This document shows positions 10,935-23,201 of a stretch of DNA of 64,000 bases, in pieces. Source of the DNA: Candidatus Regiella endosymbiont of Tuberolachnus salignus (GTDB lineage: Bacteria > Pseudomonadota > Gammaproteobacteria > Enterobacterales > Enterobacteriaceae); the NCBI RefSeq assembly GCF_964020115.1, contig NZ_OZ026542.1, positions 62,001-126,000 on the forward strand. The letters run 5' to 3'. The notes below the pieces were generated by a model, which saw only the letters and a program-made list of their open reading frames with translations, did no database searches and was not told the DNA's origin. Position numbers and translations under genes: made by a program. Position 1 is the stretch's first letter. Every line of letters begins with the position of its first letter.

Positions 10935-12288
10935 TTCCTCCTCCCATTTTGGCTAATTCGTGAGAACGCGCAGAGGAATTAACCCTATGATCTTCAACTT
11001 TATTCTTTGGTGAAGCTTGTAATGGATGGGCTAAAAAATAATGTCGAAGACCCTGATAGATAGCTATGGCAATTTTATTTTGGTAGATATCATTACTTAA
11101 TAGCCGCTCTTCCATACTATTGCTAATGAAACCGGTTTCTACCAATACCGAGGGAATATCAGGTGAACGCAATACCCCAAGGCTAGCGTGTTCAGGTTGT
11201 GTTTTATGAATTGATCCGACGTGACCTAATTCCCGTAGCATATCAACCGCAACCGCATAACCCACACGCTGCGAATGACTAAATTGCAGATCTAACACTG
11301 TTTTACTAAGATACGGATCTACTGCCGTATTCGCCAGTAAGTCACCCGCCCCTCCTAATAATTCGGATTGTTTTTCATGTTGTTCTAACCAATTACCCAT
11401 TTCACTGTTAGCTCGGCGATTAGACAATACCCAAACTGACGCGCCTCTAGCAGCGCGATTAGGTGCCGCATCAGCGTGAATAGAGACCAATACGTTAGCA
11501 CGCTGCTTACGTGCCACATCAGAACGCCCCATTACGGAAAGAAAATAATCACCATTACGGGTCAGTATGGGTTTAAACAATGGGTCTTCTTTGAGTAATT
11601 TTTCTAGCTTACGTGCTACACCCATCGTTACCCTTTTTTCTTGCAACCCATTTTGACCAATAGCACCTGGATCCTGGCCACCGTGTCCAGCATCAATGGC
11701 AACAATAACTTGATGATTAGCCGCCTGTTCGGCAACAGATGAAGCCGATTTTTTCACCGCACTGCGCGGTATTTTAGAATGTACAGATTGACTATTAAAT
11801 GGATTATTCCGTTTACTGGGTAGCTGAGATTGTGTATCCGTTAGCGGTGACAACGTTTCTCCCTCGGTCACAAGGGTAAAAATCACCTGATACAAGTTGC
11901 TTATTTTCTGGGTAGTTGTCCCAATTTTTGCTTTTTGTGTCAACTCAAAAACTAAACGCGTACTTCCTTTCTCTTTGGGCTGACTATAACGAATTTTTTT
12001 CAGTAGATTTTGTTCATTAAACACCAAAGGCAAATCTAACGAGTGACTACTATCTGGTATATCGAGCACAATACGTTCAGGGTTATGCAATAGAAAAAAA
12101 TCATAATGAGGAGATTGATCAAAGCTCAATATCACTTTGGTTCCCGGATGCCCAATACTGAGATCGATAGCAGGCAACGTCACCGCCCACGATGAAGTAG
12201 ATGCGGCTACAATAAAAAAAACAGGAGCCAACAGCAGGATGATAAAATGTCGAATACTATAGATTATCGTTTGCATATCTTTGCGCAT
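10918..12288 (-). CDS. amiB: N-acetylmuramoyl-L-alanine amidase AmiB
   Basis: Periplasmic zinc amidase that cleaves septal peptidoglycan during cell separation. The 456 residues show an N-terminal signal/anchor segment ([21 protein letters not shown]), then an AMIN domain (about residues 40-140). A Ser/Asn-rich linker leads to an Amidase_3 domain with [35 protein letters not shown] and VETGFISN. The E. coli version is similar in length. Its start overlaps the end of tsaE and its end overlaps the start of mutL. Two candidate ATG starts lie four codons apart. Confidence 0.95.
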   Translation of the reverse strand: MRKDMQTIIYSIRHFIILLLAPVFFIVAASTSSWAVTLPAIDLSIGHPGTKVILSFDQSPHYDFFLLHNPERIVLDIPDSSHSLDLPLVFNEQNLLKKIRYSQPKEKGSTRLVFELTQKAKIGTTTQKISNLYQVIFTLVTEGETLSPLTDTQSQLPSKRNNPFNSQSVHSKIPRSAVKKSASSVAEQAANHQVIVAIDAGHGGQDPGAIGQNGLQEKRVTMGVARKLEKLLKEDPLFKPILTRNGDYFLSVMGRSDVARKQRANVLVSIHADAAPNRAARGASVWVLSNRRANSEMGNWLEQHEKQSELLGGAGDLLANTAVDPYLSKTVLDLQFSHSQRVGYAVAVDMLRELGHVGSIHKTQPEHASLGVLRSPDIPSVLVETGFISNSMEERLLSNDIYQNKIAIAIYQGLRHYFLAHPLQASPKNKVEDHRVNSSARSHELAKMGGGNGDAD

Positions 12289-12742
12289 CCAAACGATCTA
12301 ATATTTCAGCACCATAATCAGAGCGCACTATTAACTGTGCTTGGCGCCCTTGTTGATGATAACTCAAATAAAGTTCAACATCCGCTTTAGGCAGAATTCC
12401 CGCACCTCGTTGCGGCCATTCCACTAAACAAATCGCCTGTTGGTCGAAATAATCACGAATGCCCATAAACTCTAATTCTTCCGCGTCAGCCAAACGATAC
12501 AAATCAAAATGATAAACCGTTCTTGGTGTTAAAATATAAGGTTCGACCAAAGTATAAGTGGGGCTTTTTACCTTCCCGTCATGACCTAAAGCACGAAGAA
12601 AACCACGACTGAAAGTAGTTTTTCCAGTCCCCAAATCACCTAATAAGTAAACAATACTGGCATTATTACAAGCGTGTGCCATCGATGCACCCAACGCAGC
12701 GGTTGCCGCTTCATCGAATAAAGATATAACGCGTTTTTTCAT
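12257..12742 (-). CDS. tsaE: tRNA threonylcarbamoyladenosine biosynthesis ATPase TsaE
   Basis: ATPase component of the TsaBDE complex that makes t6A37 in tRNAs. The Walker A motif is [14 protein letters not shown], followed by [11 protein letters not shown] and [22 protein letters not shown], all characteristic. The start at [11 protein letters not shown] is chosen because it matches the family N-terminus; the longer frame adds only MIYRYYS. It heads the amiB-mutL-miaA-hfq-hfl block and lies 17 bp downstream of the hha-type gene. Confidence 0.95.
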   Translation of the reverse strand: MKKRVISLFDEAATAALGASMAHACNNASIVYLLGDLGTGKTTFSRGFLRALGHDGKVKSPTYTLVEPYILTPRTVYHFDLYRLADAEELEFMGIRDYFDQQAICLVEWPQRGAGILPKADVELYLSYHQQGRQAQLIVRSDYGAEILDRLDAQRYANDNL

Positions 12743-12759
12743 GCTGTAATATCTATATA

Positions 12760-12963
12760 TCACTTAACATGTTGCCAAACCGAAGGTGGAATTTTATCAT
12801 AAAGTTTATTCATGATAAGTTCTGCTAACCGGTGATCTGCAGCTGAATAAAATAATTCTAGTTCATTATCAGAAAGTTTGTATTTCTTATTTTCAATTAC
12901 CCTGTCTAAAGTAGCAATAGTTCTACACTTCCTTAAACGCATTAAATGGTCTGTTTTTGTCAT
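12760..12963 (-). CDS. hha: Hha/YmoA-family gene-expression modulator
   Basis: Small nucleoid-associated regulator that works with H-NS to silence horizontally acquired and virulence genes. The 67-residue protein from [13 protein letters not shown] through [31 protein letters not shown] is very close to Hha and YmoA over its full length. The longer open frame upstream (36 extra residues) does not resemble the family, so the internal ATG is taken as the start. In other enterobacteria hha follows tomB; no tomB is recognisable upstream here, and the gene instead abuts tsaE. Confidence 0.95.
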   Translation of the reverse strand: MTKTDHLMRLRKCRTIATLDRVIENKKYKLSDNELELFYSAADHRLAELIMNKLYDKIPPSVWQHVK

Positions 12964-13032
12964 GATGAATAGTCTTCTCGATATATTAATAAATATAGGA
13001 TAAATATCTGTTAAATTCTGACTCTGATGAAA

Positions 13033-13201
13033 AATATTCCCTAATAGCCTATTCGCGATCTTTTTTAGCAAGACGAAAAATAAGAAAAAATAGGCAAAGA
13101 AGGTAGTTAGCCCTTACAACTTTAAGGAAGCAAATGAACATGTTGCATTCCCTTTAAGTAAAAAATTAGCCAGCAACAAGAGATTTCGAATAGGCTCTTA
13201 T
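13033..13201. repeat. R3 palindromic repeat upstream of hha
   Basis: Ends AATAGCCTATTCGCGATC and GAGATTTCGAATAGGCTCTT are inverted copies of each other. The AT-rich interior includes a TTTAAGGAAGCAAATGAAC stretch. It lies about 70 bp upstream of the hha start, so it could affect hha expression. Confidence 0.65.
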
Positions 13202-14338
13202 ACAACACCAAAGCATCAACGAACGTATTGAACTCTTTATAAAACCAAGTATCAGCAAATACAATAATTTTTTATACTTCCTTAGCAAAAATATACTATA
13301 TTGTTTTCTAGTTCAGTCTTGAATTCATATTATTGATCTCATAACCGCTGAACAGCGTTATATACACAGCTTCCGAACATGCATCGACTCACCGAAAAAA
13401 ATCCTTTCATTTAAATAGATTTATTTAAAAAAACTTAACAGGAAATAGTAATCTGTCAACTAAATCCAGGTACTTCATAGAGGAAGGCCAATCATCAGTT
13501 CAAAACTACTTTGATAGTAAGAATTTTTGCATAAGAATTTCAATTCAGCAATAGGGTCTCATTTATTATGCAAACAACTAGCAATTTTACCCACTCCATT
13601 ATGTTTTGCTCCATTCTAATAGAATTCAATCATTAAAGTAAGTGTAAGAAGGAGATCAAAAGCTAAATAAAGTGATTATACGGAATGTAAATCACATTTT
13701 TTGGTATCACATCTAATTTTATTACTTAATTTTACATTTTATCAAGAATGAATTTATTCGCTGTCACAGCCGATAGACTGCTTAAAATAAATTCTCATCC
13801 TATTTCAGTTAGCGTTAATAATCATTCGTTTTTTTATTAAAAAAATATTATAATCCGATGCCATATAGATTAAGATGTTTATATTCAATTAGTTAATAAA
13901 ATTATCACCCAATCGCTTTTCTACCGAAGCAGAAGGTTCTGGTTAAAATTAACTCGATTTAATGGATTCCAGTTATTAGATTGATATCTTTATTATTCTT
14001 CATGTACTCAATGCAATCACCACGCTCTATAAATGCTAAATCAACTTTTTGATGCGTAATCCCTAGGAATAATCCATTTAGGGGCTAGCCAATATAAGGA
14101 TAGAAAAAAAATGTTGAGCATTGATTTTTGCGTTCGATTTATTTTTAGGCGTAGACAACGTGGCATAGGTTCTTTTTCTGTCACAACTTCTTCAACACCC
14201 AATGTTTTGATAGTTATGTTTCCTAGCACTTATTTTATCCTACTAGGGATCAACACCCTAAAGTACCAGACCATAGATAGTGTATGGATACTGTAGAGAA
14301 AAAGGTATACTCGCAGCATATACATAGGAGATAGATTA
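13202..14338. other. AT-rich 1.1-kb stretch without a recognisable gene
   Basis: No open frame here resembles a known protein, and no repeat family from elsewhere in the window is present. On the minus strand around 13960-14229 two short frames can be read in tandem (one ending VTEKEPMPRCLRLK..., the other LAFIERGDCIEYMKNNKDIN). They could be relics of one decayed gene, but I cannot name it. The stretch separates the hha/mutL block from yoaH. Confidence 0.5.
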
Positions 14339-14527
14339 ATGCTAGCAAATATGCCATCGATTCCTCATCAAGAACAACAGGAAGCCGCTGAACAAATTCA
14401 CCAATTAATATCAACAGGGATGCGCAGCACCGAAGCAATTGCATTGGTAGCACAAAAAATCCGCGAACAGCATCAAAACCATCGTGAAGGACAAAGTATA
14501 TCAACAGGTTTTAGGAAATTACCGTGA
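14339..14527 (+). CDS. yoaH: YoaH-family small protein (UPF0181)
   Basis: Uncharacterised 62-residue protein. [30 protein letters not shown] followed by [12 protein letters not shown] matches the UPF0181/YoaH pattern. A TAGGAG ribosome-binding site lies eight bases upstream of the ATG. Its stop overlaps the GTG start of dbpA (GTGA), so the two are probably translated from one message. No function is known for the family. Confidence 0.85.
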   Translation: MLANMPSIPHQEQQEAAEQIHQLISTGMRSTEAIALVAQKIREQHQNHREGQSISTGFRKLP

Positions 14528-15918
14528 GTATTAACCCGTGTTTTTTCCCAACAACCCTGCCTCCCAAACAATTGGCCAATCTTAACGCGCTGGGTTATAG
14601 CTCGATGACACCGATACAGGCTGCAACATTACCGGCGATCCTTAAAGGGAAAGATGTTCGAGCCCAAGCCAAAACAGGCAGTGGTAAAACAGCAGCCTTT
14701 GGTATTGGTTTGCTAGATAAAATCGCTGTAGAGCAGTTCGTCACACAAGCACTGATACTTTGTCCAACTCGTGAATTAGCAGATCAAATCAGTAAGGAAT
14801 TACGGCGTTTAGCGCGTTTTACACAAAATATTAAAATTTTGACCTTGTGTGGAGGTCAATCGATGGGGTGCCAATTAGATTCTTTGGTACATGCTCCACA
14901 TGTTGTGGTAGGCACACCTGGCCGTATTCAAGAGCATTTGCGAAAACATACCTTAGTATTAACGAATTTGAAGGTGTTGGTTTTGGATGAAGCTGATCGT
15001 ATGTTAGATATGGGCTTTAACGACTCTATTGATAATATTATTGATTACGCGCCAAAAACACGTCAAACCTTATTATTCTCAGCAACTTATCCTGATAGCA
15101 TTGAGCAAATTAGCAACCGTATACAACATCAACCATTAAGTGTCGTCGTTTCACCGCAAAAAAATGAAACCGCTATTGAACAACTTTTTTACGAAAGTAC
15201 TAATGAGAAACGTTTGCCGCTACTGATTAAGATACTCAAACATTATCAGCCCGACTCCTGTCTGGTTTTTTGTAATACAAAATTAGATTGCCAGCGTCTC
15301 TATCAAGCCCTCAAATCTTGCCAGATGAGTGTGTTAGCTTTGCACGGTGATTTGGATCAGCATGAACGAGATCAAGTATGGGTGAGATTTGCTAACCACA
15401 GCTGCCGAATTTTAGTCGCAACCGACGTAGCAGCCCGTGGTTTGGATATCAAGCAGTTAGCATTAGTGGTTAATTTTGAAGTGGCTTTTGATCCAGAAGT
15501 GTATATTCATCGTATAGGTCGTACCGGACGAGCAGGGATCGGAGGTTGTGCTGTAACACTTTGTACGCCACAAGAAATGCATAGAGCACATGCTATAGAA
15601 GATTATTTACAGACTAAATTGACTTGGCTATCACCGGAAAAAATAAACGATACTGATGGTATCAATAATAGTGAAAAATTAGCAGCAGAGATGATGACCT
15701 TATGTATCGACGGGGGGCGTAAAGCAAAAATACGCCCTGGGGATATTCTCGGCGCCTTAACAGGAGAGGCCGGGTTAGCCGCCGCTGATATAGGAAAAAT
15801 CGACACCTTTACACTGCATACTTACGTTGCTATTCGCACAAACAATGCTCAACACGCTTTACAACAGCTACAACAAGGAAAAATAAAGGGTAAAAATTAT
15901 AAAGTGCGTTTGTTGTAA
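14524..15918 (+). CDS. dbpA: ATP-dependent RNA helicase DbpA
   Basis: DEAD-box helicase that acts on 23S rRNA hairpin 92 during 50S assembly. Over 464 residues the motifs read [11 protein letters not shown] (Q), [11 protein letters not shown] (I), PTRELADQ (Ia), TPGR (Ib), DEADRMLD (II), SATYPD (III), [12 protein letters not shown] (V) and [10 protein letters not shown] (VI). The C-terminal DbpA RNA-binding domain starts near [27 protein letters not shown] and ends [10 protein letters not shown]. The start is a GTG overlapping the yoaH stop, with AGGAA six bases upstream. The ribosomal target is known for the family, not shown here. Confidence 0.96.
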   Translation: MSINPCFFPTTLPPKQLANLNALGYSSMTPIQAATLPAILKGKDVRAQAKTGSGKTAAFGIGLLDKIAVEQFVTQALILCPTRELADQISKELRRLARFTQNIKILTLCGGQSMGCQLDSLVHAPHVVVGTPGRIQEHLRKHTLVLTNLKVLVLDEADRMLDMGFNDSIDNIIDYAPKTRQTLLFSATYPDSIEQISNRIQHQPLSVVVSPQKNETAIEQLFYESTNEKRLPLLIKILKHYQPDSCLVFCNTKLDCQRLYQALKSCQMSVLALHGDLDQHERDQVWVRFANHSCRILVATDVAARGLDIKQLALVVNFEVAFDPEVYIHRIGRTGRAGIGGCAVTLCTPQEMHRAHAIEDYLQTKLTWLSPEKINDTDGINNSEKLAAEMMTLCIDGGRKAKIRPGDILGALTGEAGLAAADIGKIDTFTLHTYVAIRTNNAQHALQQLQQGKIKGKNYKVRLL

Positions 15919-16040
15919 TATACCCAATAAATTTCGAGTTACGGCAAGGCGGCAATCAATCGAATCCCAGGGGTGTGGTACGTGACAGAGGATGAATGAT
16001 CGCTGCCAAAAACGCGGCGACTTGAAAGGCGAAGGGTATA
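15919..16040. repeat. R1 repeat, subtype with AATCAATCGAATCC core (dbpA-groEL gap)
   Basis: Left end TATACCCAATAAATTTCGAG and right end TTGAAAGGCGAAGGGTATA frame a core of GGCGGCAATCAATCGAATCC and GTGACAGAGGATGAATGATC instead of the CGACCGACCGATG core of other copies. It starts exactly at the end of dbpA. Confidence 0.85.
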
Positions 16041-16043
16041 GAC

Positions 16044-16079
16044 AATAAAAAAACAGCGAACAGATGATCTGTTCGCTGT
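16044..16079 (-). terminator. Rho-independent terminator after groEL
   Basis: On the minus strand a near-perfect stem, ACAGCGAACAGAT paired with ATCTGTTCGCTGT, is followed by seven T residues. It lies about 50 bp after the groEL stop, between the convergent genes groEL and dbpA. Confidence 0.9.
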
Positions 16080-16130
16080 ACTATAGATAGTGGACTTTGT
16101 AGAAAGTAGAAACTTTCTACACAGCGGAGA

Positions 16131-17810
<1,680 letters not shown>

Positions 17811-17847
17811 TCAGTTCAGAAAATTGATTGATCGTACTACTTACGCT

Positions 17848-18138
17848 TTACGCTTCAACAACTGCCAAAATGTCACTTTCTGACATGATCAAAACTTCTT
17901 CATTATCGATTTTTTCTACTTTTACGCCGTAGCCATCATTGAAAACAACAACATCACCTACTTTTACATCTAACGGTACGACTTTACCGTCTAAGATACG
18001 ACCGCTACCGACGGCAATGACTTCACCACGGTTTGATTTACCCGCCGCTGAGCCAGTCAGAACAATACCACCCGCAGATTTGCTTTCAGCTTCTTTGCGC
18101 TTGACGATAACACGGTCATGCAATGGACGAAATTTCAT
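17848..18138 (-). CDS. groES: Co-chaperonin GroES (10 kDa)
   Basis: Heptameric lid of GroEL. The 96-residue protein begins [18 protein letters not shown] and contains the mobile loop [18 protein letters not shown] and the [19 protein letters not shown] core. It is the first gene of the groESL operon, about 80 bp downstream of a sigma-32-type promoter. Confidence 0.98.
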   Translation of the reverse strand: MKFRPLHDRVIVKRKEAESKSAGGIVLTGSAAGKSNRGEVIAVGSGRILDGKVVPLDVKVGDVVVFNDGYGVKVEKIDNEEVLIMSESDILAVVEA

Positions 18139-18220
18139 CTTTATCGCTCTCCTGTAGAAAAGTTCGTATCGAATTTAGAATTGATACCCGTTTATTTTAA
18201 TCAGCGGGACCATGGTTCAC

Positions 18221-18249
18221 TAAGTGGGGGCATTATCACTTCCTTCAAG
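18221..18249 (-). promoter_or_regulatory. Sigma-32 heat-shock promoter of groESL
   Basis: On the minus strand the -35 element CTTGAA and a -10-like CCCCCACTTA are separated by about 13 bases. This fits the sigma-32 pattern (CTTGAA, 13-14 bases, CCCCATNT) and the known E. coli groE promoter layout. It lies about 80 bp upstream of groES. Confidence 0.85.
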
Positions 18250-18328
18250 GGAGAAGCGAAAAAATTTTTCAGGAGCAAACATTTCTTTGAAAAAGGTCAA
18301 AAACGCGCTCAAAAAGCTCCTATTTTTC

Positions 18329-18796
18329 TTACTCTTTATCGTTTTGACGCTTTTCTAGCCGATCGGGAACGTCATCTTTACGTTGATATTCACCATCAAA
18401 AATCTCGCCAGTACGAGAGCTCCCTGTAGTAGCAGAAGCATAAATATTTAAATGAGGCATTAATTTAATTATCAATAACTTTTGCACTAATGGTAATAAC
18501 AATAATAATCCCAAAAAATCAGTAAAAAATCCTGGTATCAACAATAAAAATCCAGCTAGAATTAATGAAACACTTTTCACCATTTCCTGGGCTGGGCTCT
18601 CACCTGTCGCTAATCTTTGTCGCATTTGTATTAACGTTTTTATCCCCTGATTGCGTACCAAAGAAATACCAACGCAGGAGGTAAAAATGATTAATAATAA
18701 CGTGATAGCCACACCCAAAACCGCAGCGACTTTAATAAATAAAGAAATTTCTATGTATGCTAATGAAAATATTACGATAAACGGTAACCAACGCAC
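18329..18796 (-). CDS. fxsA: FxsA-family inner-membrane protein
   Basis: Integral membrane protein of 155 residues. When overexpressed in E. coli, FxsA relieves phage T7 exclusion by the F plasmid. Hydrophobic segments run through WLPFIVIFSLAYIEISLFIKVAAVLGVAITLLLIIF and a second pair from VSLILAGFLLLIPGFFTDFLGLLLLLPLV. The tail is polar (GEIFDGEYQRKDDVP). Its location between groES and aspA is the E. coli arrangement. Confidence 0.93.
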   Translation of the reverse strand: MRWLPFIVIFSLAYIEISLFIKVAAVLGVAITLLLIIFTSCVGISLVRNQGIKTLIQMRQRLATGESPAQEMVKSVSLILAGFLLLIPGFFTDFLGLLLLLPLVQKLLIIKLMPHLNIYASATTGSSRTGEIFDGEYQRKDDVPDRLEKRQNDKE

Positions 18797-18831
18797 CCTG
18801 CTCTCCCTAATGATTTAAAAAATCAAGCTTA

Positions 18832-19020
18832 TATACCCTTCGCCTTTGAAGTTGCCTTCGGCTGCCAGGGCGACCGACCGATAAGCGTATACCCAATGAA
18901 TTTCAAGTTACTACGGCAAGGCGGCAATCAATCGAATCTCAGGAGTGTACAGGTAGTACATGACAGAGGATGAGTGATCGCTGCCAACGCCACCGTAACT
19001 TGAAAAGCGAAGGGGATACA
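18832..19020. repeat. Composite R1 repeat (two subtypes joined) upstream of aspA
   Basis: Bases 18832-18887 are the left half of a standard R1 copy (TATACCCTTCGCCTTTGAAG through GACCGACCGATAAGCG). At that point a second copy starts (TATACCCAATGAATTTCAAG), with the AATCAATCGAATCTC and GTACATGACAGAGGATGAG core, and closes with GTAACTTGAAAAGCGAAGGG. The joint looks like insertion of one element into another followed by loss of the right half of the older one. Confidence 0.85.
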
Positions 19021-19251
19021 AATAAATACTATAAACACTGGAGGTAAAATTTGAGCCAACCAGATTAACATTGTGGGTGTTTAGGATGCTTTCAAGTCTA
19101 ACGGTGCGAATTTTCATTATTGCTTCACTCAGGAAGCTATACCATACCAGCAATAAATAAAACGCTTTATTATTACACTAATCGCCTACACCAACTAAAA
19201 TTAACCTGTCAATAATCACCCCAAATTTAGATAACACTTACCGAGGGTTTT

Positions 19252-20730
19252 ATGTCAAATAGCATGGGTATCAAAAAAAATCAGGCAGCCGCAGAATACC
19301 GTACCGAAAAGGATTTATTAGGTGAGAAAAAAGTCCCCATAGAGGCATATTACGGTATTCATACTCAAAGGGCGATTGAAAATTTTTGTATTAGTGATAG
19401 TAAAATCAATGATATCCCTGAATTTATTCGTGGCATGGTGATGGTAAAAAAAGCAGCGGCCATGGCAAATAAAGAACTGAACGCCTTTCTTTCAACAGAA
19501 GAAGAAAATGATCAAGAAAAAATAAAAAATGCAGAAAGAATAGCCCACGCCATTATAGAGGCTTGCGATATAATGCTCGAAGGAAAATACATGGATCAGT
19601 TCCCCATTGATGTGTTCCAAGGTGGGGCGGGCACTTCATTCAATATGAATATTAATGAAGTGCTTGCTAATATTGGATTAACATTGATGGGACGTAAAAA
19701 AGGAGAATACCAATATCTCAACCCCAATGATCATGTTAATAAATCTCAATCGACTAACGATGCTTACCCCACAGGGTTTCGAATCGCCGTTTATAATTCA
19801 ATCCTGAAGTTAATCGATGCAATCGCATGTCTTAGGGAAGGTTTTGGCAGAAAATCGGGAGAGTTCTGCGAAATTTTAAAAATGGGACGCACCCAGTTAC
19901 AGGACGCCGTCCCAATGACATTAGGACAAGAGTTTAAGGCTTTTCAGGTATTAATGAGTGAAGAAATAAAAAATATAGCACGTACTGCTGAATTTTTACT
20001 TGAAGTAAACCTAGGGGCGACTGCGATTGGAACCAAACTTAACACACCAGACAATTATCAAGATAAGGTGTTAGAAAAATTACGTGAAGTGAGTGGATTG
20101 AAATGTGTCCCAGCGGAAGATTTAATTGAAGCCACATCTGATTGTGGTGTTTACGTTATGGTACATAGCGCACTCAAGCGCTTAGCGGTTAAGCTATCGA
20201 AAATTTGCAATGATTTACGTCTACTCTCATCAGGCCCACGGGCAGGCTTGAATGAAATTAATCTACCGGCGTTGCAAGCTGGCTCTTCGATCATGCCAGC
20301 TAAAGTCAATCCAGTGATCCCTGAAGTGGTTAATCAAGTCTGTTTCAAGGTGATAGGTAATGATCTTTGTGTAACAATGGCGGCGGAAGCGGGTCAACTA
20401 CAGTTAAATGTCATGGAACCGGTCATCGGACAGGCAATGTTTGAATCGATCCATATTCTGACAAATGCCTGCTACGCTCTGCTGGATAAATGTGTTATTA
20501 GTATCACCGCCAATAAAGAAGTTTGTGAAAATTTTGTTTTTAATTCAATAGGGATCGTCACTTATCTTAACCCGCATATTGGTCATCATGAAGGTGATGA
20601 GATCGGTAAAATTTGTGCTGAAACCGGTAAAAGCGTGCGTGAAGTAGTATTAGAGAAAGGTTTGCTATCCGAAAAGAAACTTGACAGTATTTTCTCTGTC
20701 GAAAATCTGATGAATCCAACCAACCTATAA
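19252..20730 (+). CDS. aspA: Aspartate ammonia-lyase AspA
   Basis: Converts L-aspartate to fumarate and ammonia in the cytoplasm. The superfamily signature [11 protein letters not shown] is present, with the family blocks [36 protein letters not shown] and [19 protein letters not shown]. The protein has 492 residues against about 478 in E. coli; the difference includes a charged stretch [14 protein letters not shown] in the N-terminal region. GAGGG lies just upstream of the ATG. In E. coli dcuA and cutA separate aspA from dsbD; both are absent here. Confidence 0.97.
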   Translation: MSNSMGIKKNQAAAEYRTEKDLLGEKKVPIEAYYGIHTQRAIENFCISDSKINDIPEFIRGMVMVKKAAAMANKELNAFLSTEEENDQEKIKNAERIAHAIIEACDIMLEGKYMDQFPIDVFQGGAGTSFNMNINEVLANIGLTLMGRKKGEYQYLNPNDHVNKSQSTNDAYPTGFRIAVYNSILKLIDAIACLREGFGRKSGEFCEILKMGRTQLQDAVPMTLGQEFKAFQVLMSEEIKNIARTAEFLLEVNLGATAIGTKLNTPDNYQDKVLEKLREVSGLKCVPAEDLIEATSDCGVYVMVHSALKRLAVKLSKICNDLRLLSSGPRAGLNEINLPALQAGSSIMPAKVNPVIPEVVNQVCFKVIGNDLCVTMAAEAGQLQLNVMEPVIGQAMFESIHILTNACYALLDKCVISITANKEVCENFVFNSIGIVTYLNPHIGHHEGDEIGKICAETGKSVREVVLEKGLLSEKKLDSIFSVENLMNPTNL

Positions 20731-20765
20731 AACGATAAAAAAATGACTAGAACCACTATCACTTT

Positions 20766-20891
20766 TATACCCAATGAATTTCGAGTTACAGCAAGGCGAC
20801 CAGGGCGACCGACCGATGAGCGTAGACATACTACGTGATTCAGCGAACACGCGCAGACAACAAAGCCGTAACTTGAAAGACAAAGGGTATA
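20766..20891. repeat. R1 palindromic repeat, aspA-dsbD gap
   Basis: Ends TATACCCAATGAATTTCGAG and TTGAAAGACAAAGGGTATAA, with the GGGCGACCGACCGATGAGCG core. It sits where dcuA and cutA would lie in E. coli and ends about 35 bp before the dsbD start. Confidence 0.88.
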
Positions 20892-20925
20892 AGTCTCGCT
20901 TCATAGGGAAATCAATATCACTGTT

Positions 20926-22644
20926 ATGATGCATCGTATTTTTTCCTTGACGCTACTGCTCTGTAGCGTCTTTTTATCGACACTACAATATCTCCATGCT
21001 GAGTCTATCAAACCATTGAACCAAGAGGCTGAACAGAACGAATTTATGCCTTCCCAACGTGCGTTTGCCTTTGATTTTAAGCAACAAGACAATCAACTTG
21101 TGCTGCATTGGCAAATTCAGCCCGGTTATTATCTCTACCGTCAACAATTAAAAATAGTACCGCAACAAGCCATATTAGGCGCATTTGTGATACCTGATGG
21201 CATCAGTTATCAAGACGAATTTTATGGCGCAATACCTATTTTTGAACAAGAATTGACGGTAACCCTCCCCATCACGCGAGCAGCAGAAGGCTCCCATATC
21301 CAAATAACTTATCAAGGATGCGCGGCGGCAAGATTTTGCTATCCACCAGAAACCCGTACTATTCCACTGCATGCTATTACGCCTAAAGAACCACAACTTC
21401 CCTTACAGAGATCGCTCAACCCCACTGAACTGCCTTTCTCTCCGTTTTGGGCTTTATTGATCGGTATAGCCATTGCCTTTACCCCTTGTGTATTACCGAT
21501 GTATCCCCTAATTGCCGCGATTATTTTGGGGTCTGAAAAGCCTCGAAGTCCGCGGCAAATCTTCTGGTTAGCTTTAACTTACGTGCAGGGCATGGCACTG
21601 ACTTATACTCTTTTGGGATGGGTTGTCGCGCGGGCAGGACTACAATTCCAAACTGCGCTACAGCACCCTTACGTGCTTTTTACTTTATCTGCACTTTTCA
21701 TCCTATTGGCACTATCGATGTTTGGCTTTTATTCAATCAATTTACCTAGCCACTGGCAGACGCGCTTAGTAGCGTGGAGCAACCATCAAAAAAGTGGTTC
21801 AGTGGCAGGCGTTTTTATTATGGGAGCATTAGCGGGTCTGATCTGTTCTCCCTGTACTACAGCGCCCCTCAGCGCTATCTTGTTGTATATTGCACAGAGC
21901 GGCAATACACTCGCCGGGGGAGCTACCCTATACCTGTATGCATTAGGAATGGGTCTCCCTTTAATTATAGTGACCCTCTTCGGCAACCGAATATTACCCC
22001 GTAGCGGCCTGTGGATGCAGTACACTAAGGAAGCATTTGGTTTTGTTATTCTGGCTTTACCCGTATTTCTGCTCGAGCGAGTATTAGGCAACATTTGGGG
22101 AGCGCGGCTTTGGAGCTTATTAGCTGTCATCTTCTTTAGTTGGGCATTCGTCTCAAGTTTAACCTTCCAGCAACGTTGGAAGCGTTTGATCCAAATATTA
22201 CTATTAGTTAGTTTGTTAATCGCAGTACAGCCGCTACAAAACTGGGTATTTACTGCGGATTTATTTTCTAGAAACATTAATCATTCTTTACGTTTCCAGC
22301 GTGTTGAAAATTTATCACAATTACATGAAGCACTCAGGCAGGCAAAAGGAAAATCGGTGATGTTGGATTTATATGCCGATTGGTGTGGTGCTTGTAAAGA
22401 ATTAGAAAAATATACCTTTAGTGATCTAGAAGTACAGAAACGATTGGCAAATACGGTATTATTACAAGTCGATCTGACCAAAAATAGCCCCGAACAATTG
22501 GCAATACTAAAAAAACTACAGGTATTAGGATTACCCAGCATCCTCTTTTTTGATCCACAAGGGCAGGAGATAAATCAAGCACGGATCAGCGGATTTATTA
22601 ATGCTCGCGACTTTACCATTCATCTACAGAATATTTTATTCTGA
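20926..22644 (+). CDS. dsbD: Thiol:disulfide interchange protein DsbD
   Basis: Carries electrons from cytoplasmic thioredoxin across the inner membrane to periplasmic DsbC, DsbG and CcmG. The 572 residues show a signal peptide ([21 protein letters not shown]) and an N-terminal periplasmic domain with the cysteine pair in [13 protein letters not shown]. Eight membrane segments follow, with paired cysteines in [11 protein letters not shown] and [12 protein letters not shown], then a C-terminal thioredoxin-like domain with DWCGACK. All six redox cysteines are present. The start could be either of two adjacent ATG codons, and no strong ribosome-binding site is visible. Confidence 0.96.
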   Translation: MMHRIFSLTLLLCSVFLSTLQYLHAESIKPLNQEAEQNEFMPSQRAFAFDFKQQDNQLVLHWQIQPGYYLYRQQLKIVPQQAILGAFVIPDGISYQDEFYGAIPIFEQELTVTLPITRAAEGSHIQITYQGCAAARFCYPPETRTIPLHAITPKEPQLPLQRSLNPTELPFSPFWALLIGIAIAFTPCVLPMYPLIAAIILGSEKPRSPRQIFWLALTYVQGMALTYTLLGWVVARAGLQFQTALQHPYVLFTLSALFILLALSMFGFYSINLPSHWQTRLVAWSNHQKSGSVAGVFIMGALAGLICSPCTTAPLSAILLYIAQSGNTLAGGATLYLYALGMGLPLIIVTLFGNRILPRSGLWMQYTKEAFGFVILALPVFLLERVLGNIWGARLWSLLAVIFFSWAFVSSLTFQQRWKRLIQILLLVSLLIAVQPLQNWVFTADLFSRNINHSLRFQRVENLSQLHEALRQAKGKSVMLDLYADWCGACKELEKYTFSDLEVQKRLANTVLLQVDLTKNSPEQLAILKKLQVLGLPSILFFDPQGQEINQARISGFINARDFTIHLQNILF

Positions 22645-22670
22645 CGCAATGGCCAATAGGCTTTAAGCGC

Positions 22671-23201
22671 TTATTCGCAATCGCCTAAGCCTTGCATAAG
22701 CTGACAAAGCATACGCCACTCCCTTTCTGTCATACTGTCAGATGCCAACCACAAACGCTGATATATACCCTTCGCCTTTGAAGCTGCCGCGTTGTTGGCT
22801 GCGGGTGTTCGCCGAATCACGTAGTCATCTACGCTCAGCGGTCTCACCCCCTGGCCGCCTAGCGGCAACTGCAAAGGCGAAGGGTATATTTTATGATTAG
22901 CTTGCTGTTTTAGCGCTAGCAATACGCCATAACGGGTGATCCAAGGAGGTTGGATGATGTTCCATTGTTGCTGATTCCATTCCAACACATTATCAGTATT
23001 CAATTTTATTATCATGGGACGGTACTTTATCTGACACTGAAAATATTCAAATGTAATCAACGTCAATAATAGAAAACAAACAACGGCACCACCTGTCGGC
23101 CAAGGCGTAAGCAAAACCAAGCAGGCTAACCCTACATATATCAAAAGTGAAAACCAACGAGTGCGCAATGAAACACGCAACTTACATTGCCAGCGAGCCA
23201 C
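22671..23201 (-). CDS. ygfX: YgfX/CptA inner-membrane protein with an in-frame R1 repeat insert
   Basis: Partner of SdhE, described in E. coli as an inner-membrane protein that affects cell division. Here it has 176 residues against about 135 in E. coli. Residues 1-104 (two membrane segments in the first 55, then the [19 protein letters not shown] region) and residues 149-176 ([20 protein letters not shown]) align with the family. The stretch between them is the translation of an R1 repeat ([19 protein letters not shown]... to ...[15 protein letters not shown]). The frame stays open, so the insert may be tolerated. It overlaps sdhE by 20 bp. Confidence 0.9.
   Translation of the reverse strand: MARWQCKLRVSLRTRWFSLLIYVGLACLVLLTPWPTGGAVVCFLLLTLITFEYFQCQIKYRPMIIKLNTDNVLEWNQQQWNIIQPPWITRYGVLLALKQQANHKIYPSPLQLPLGGQGVRPLSVDDYVIRRTPAANNAAASKAKGIYQRLWLASDSMTEREWRMLCQLMQGLGDCE
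22764..22888. repeat. R1 palindromic repeat inserted in frame within ygfX
   Basis: Full-length copy with ends TATACCCTTCGCCTTTGAAG and CTGCAAAGGCGAAGGGTATA. It interrupts ygfX without causing a frameshift or stop in the gene's frame, and the flanking coding sequence continues on both sides. Confidence 0.93.

Noticed and set aside
14041-14296. Short open frames on both strands before yoaH considered as genes
   Set aside because: No ribosome-binding site or recognisable family; at best relics of a decayed gene.
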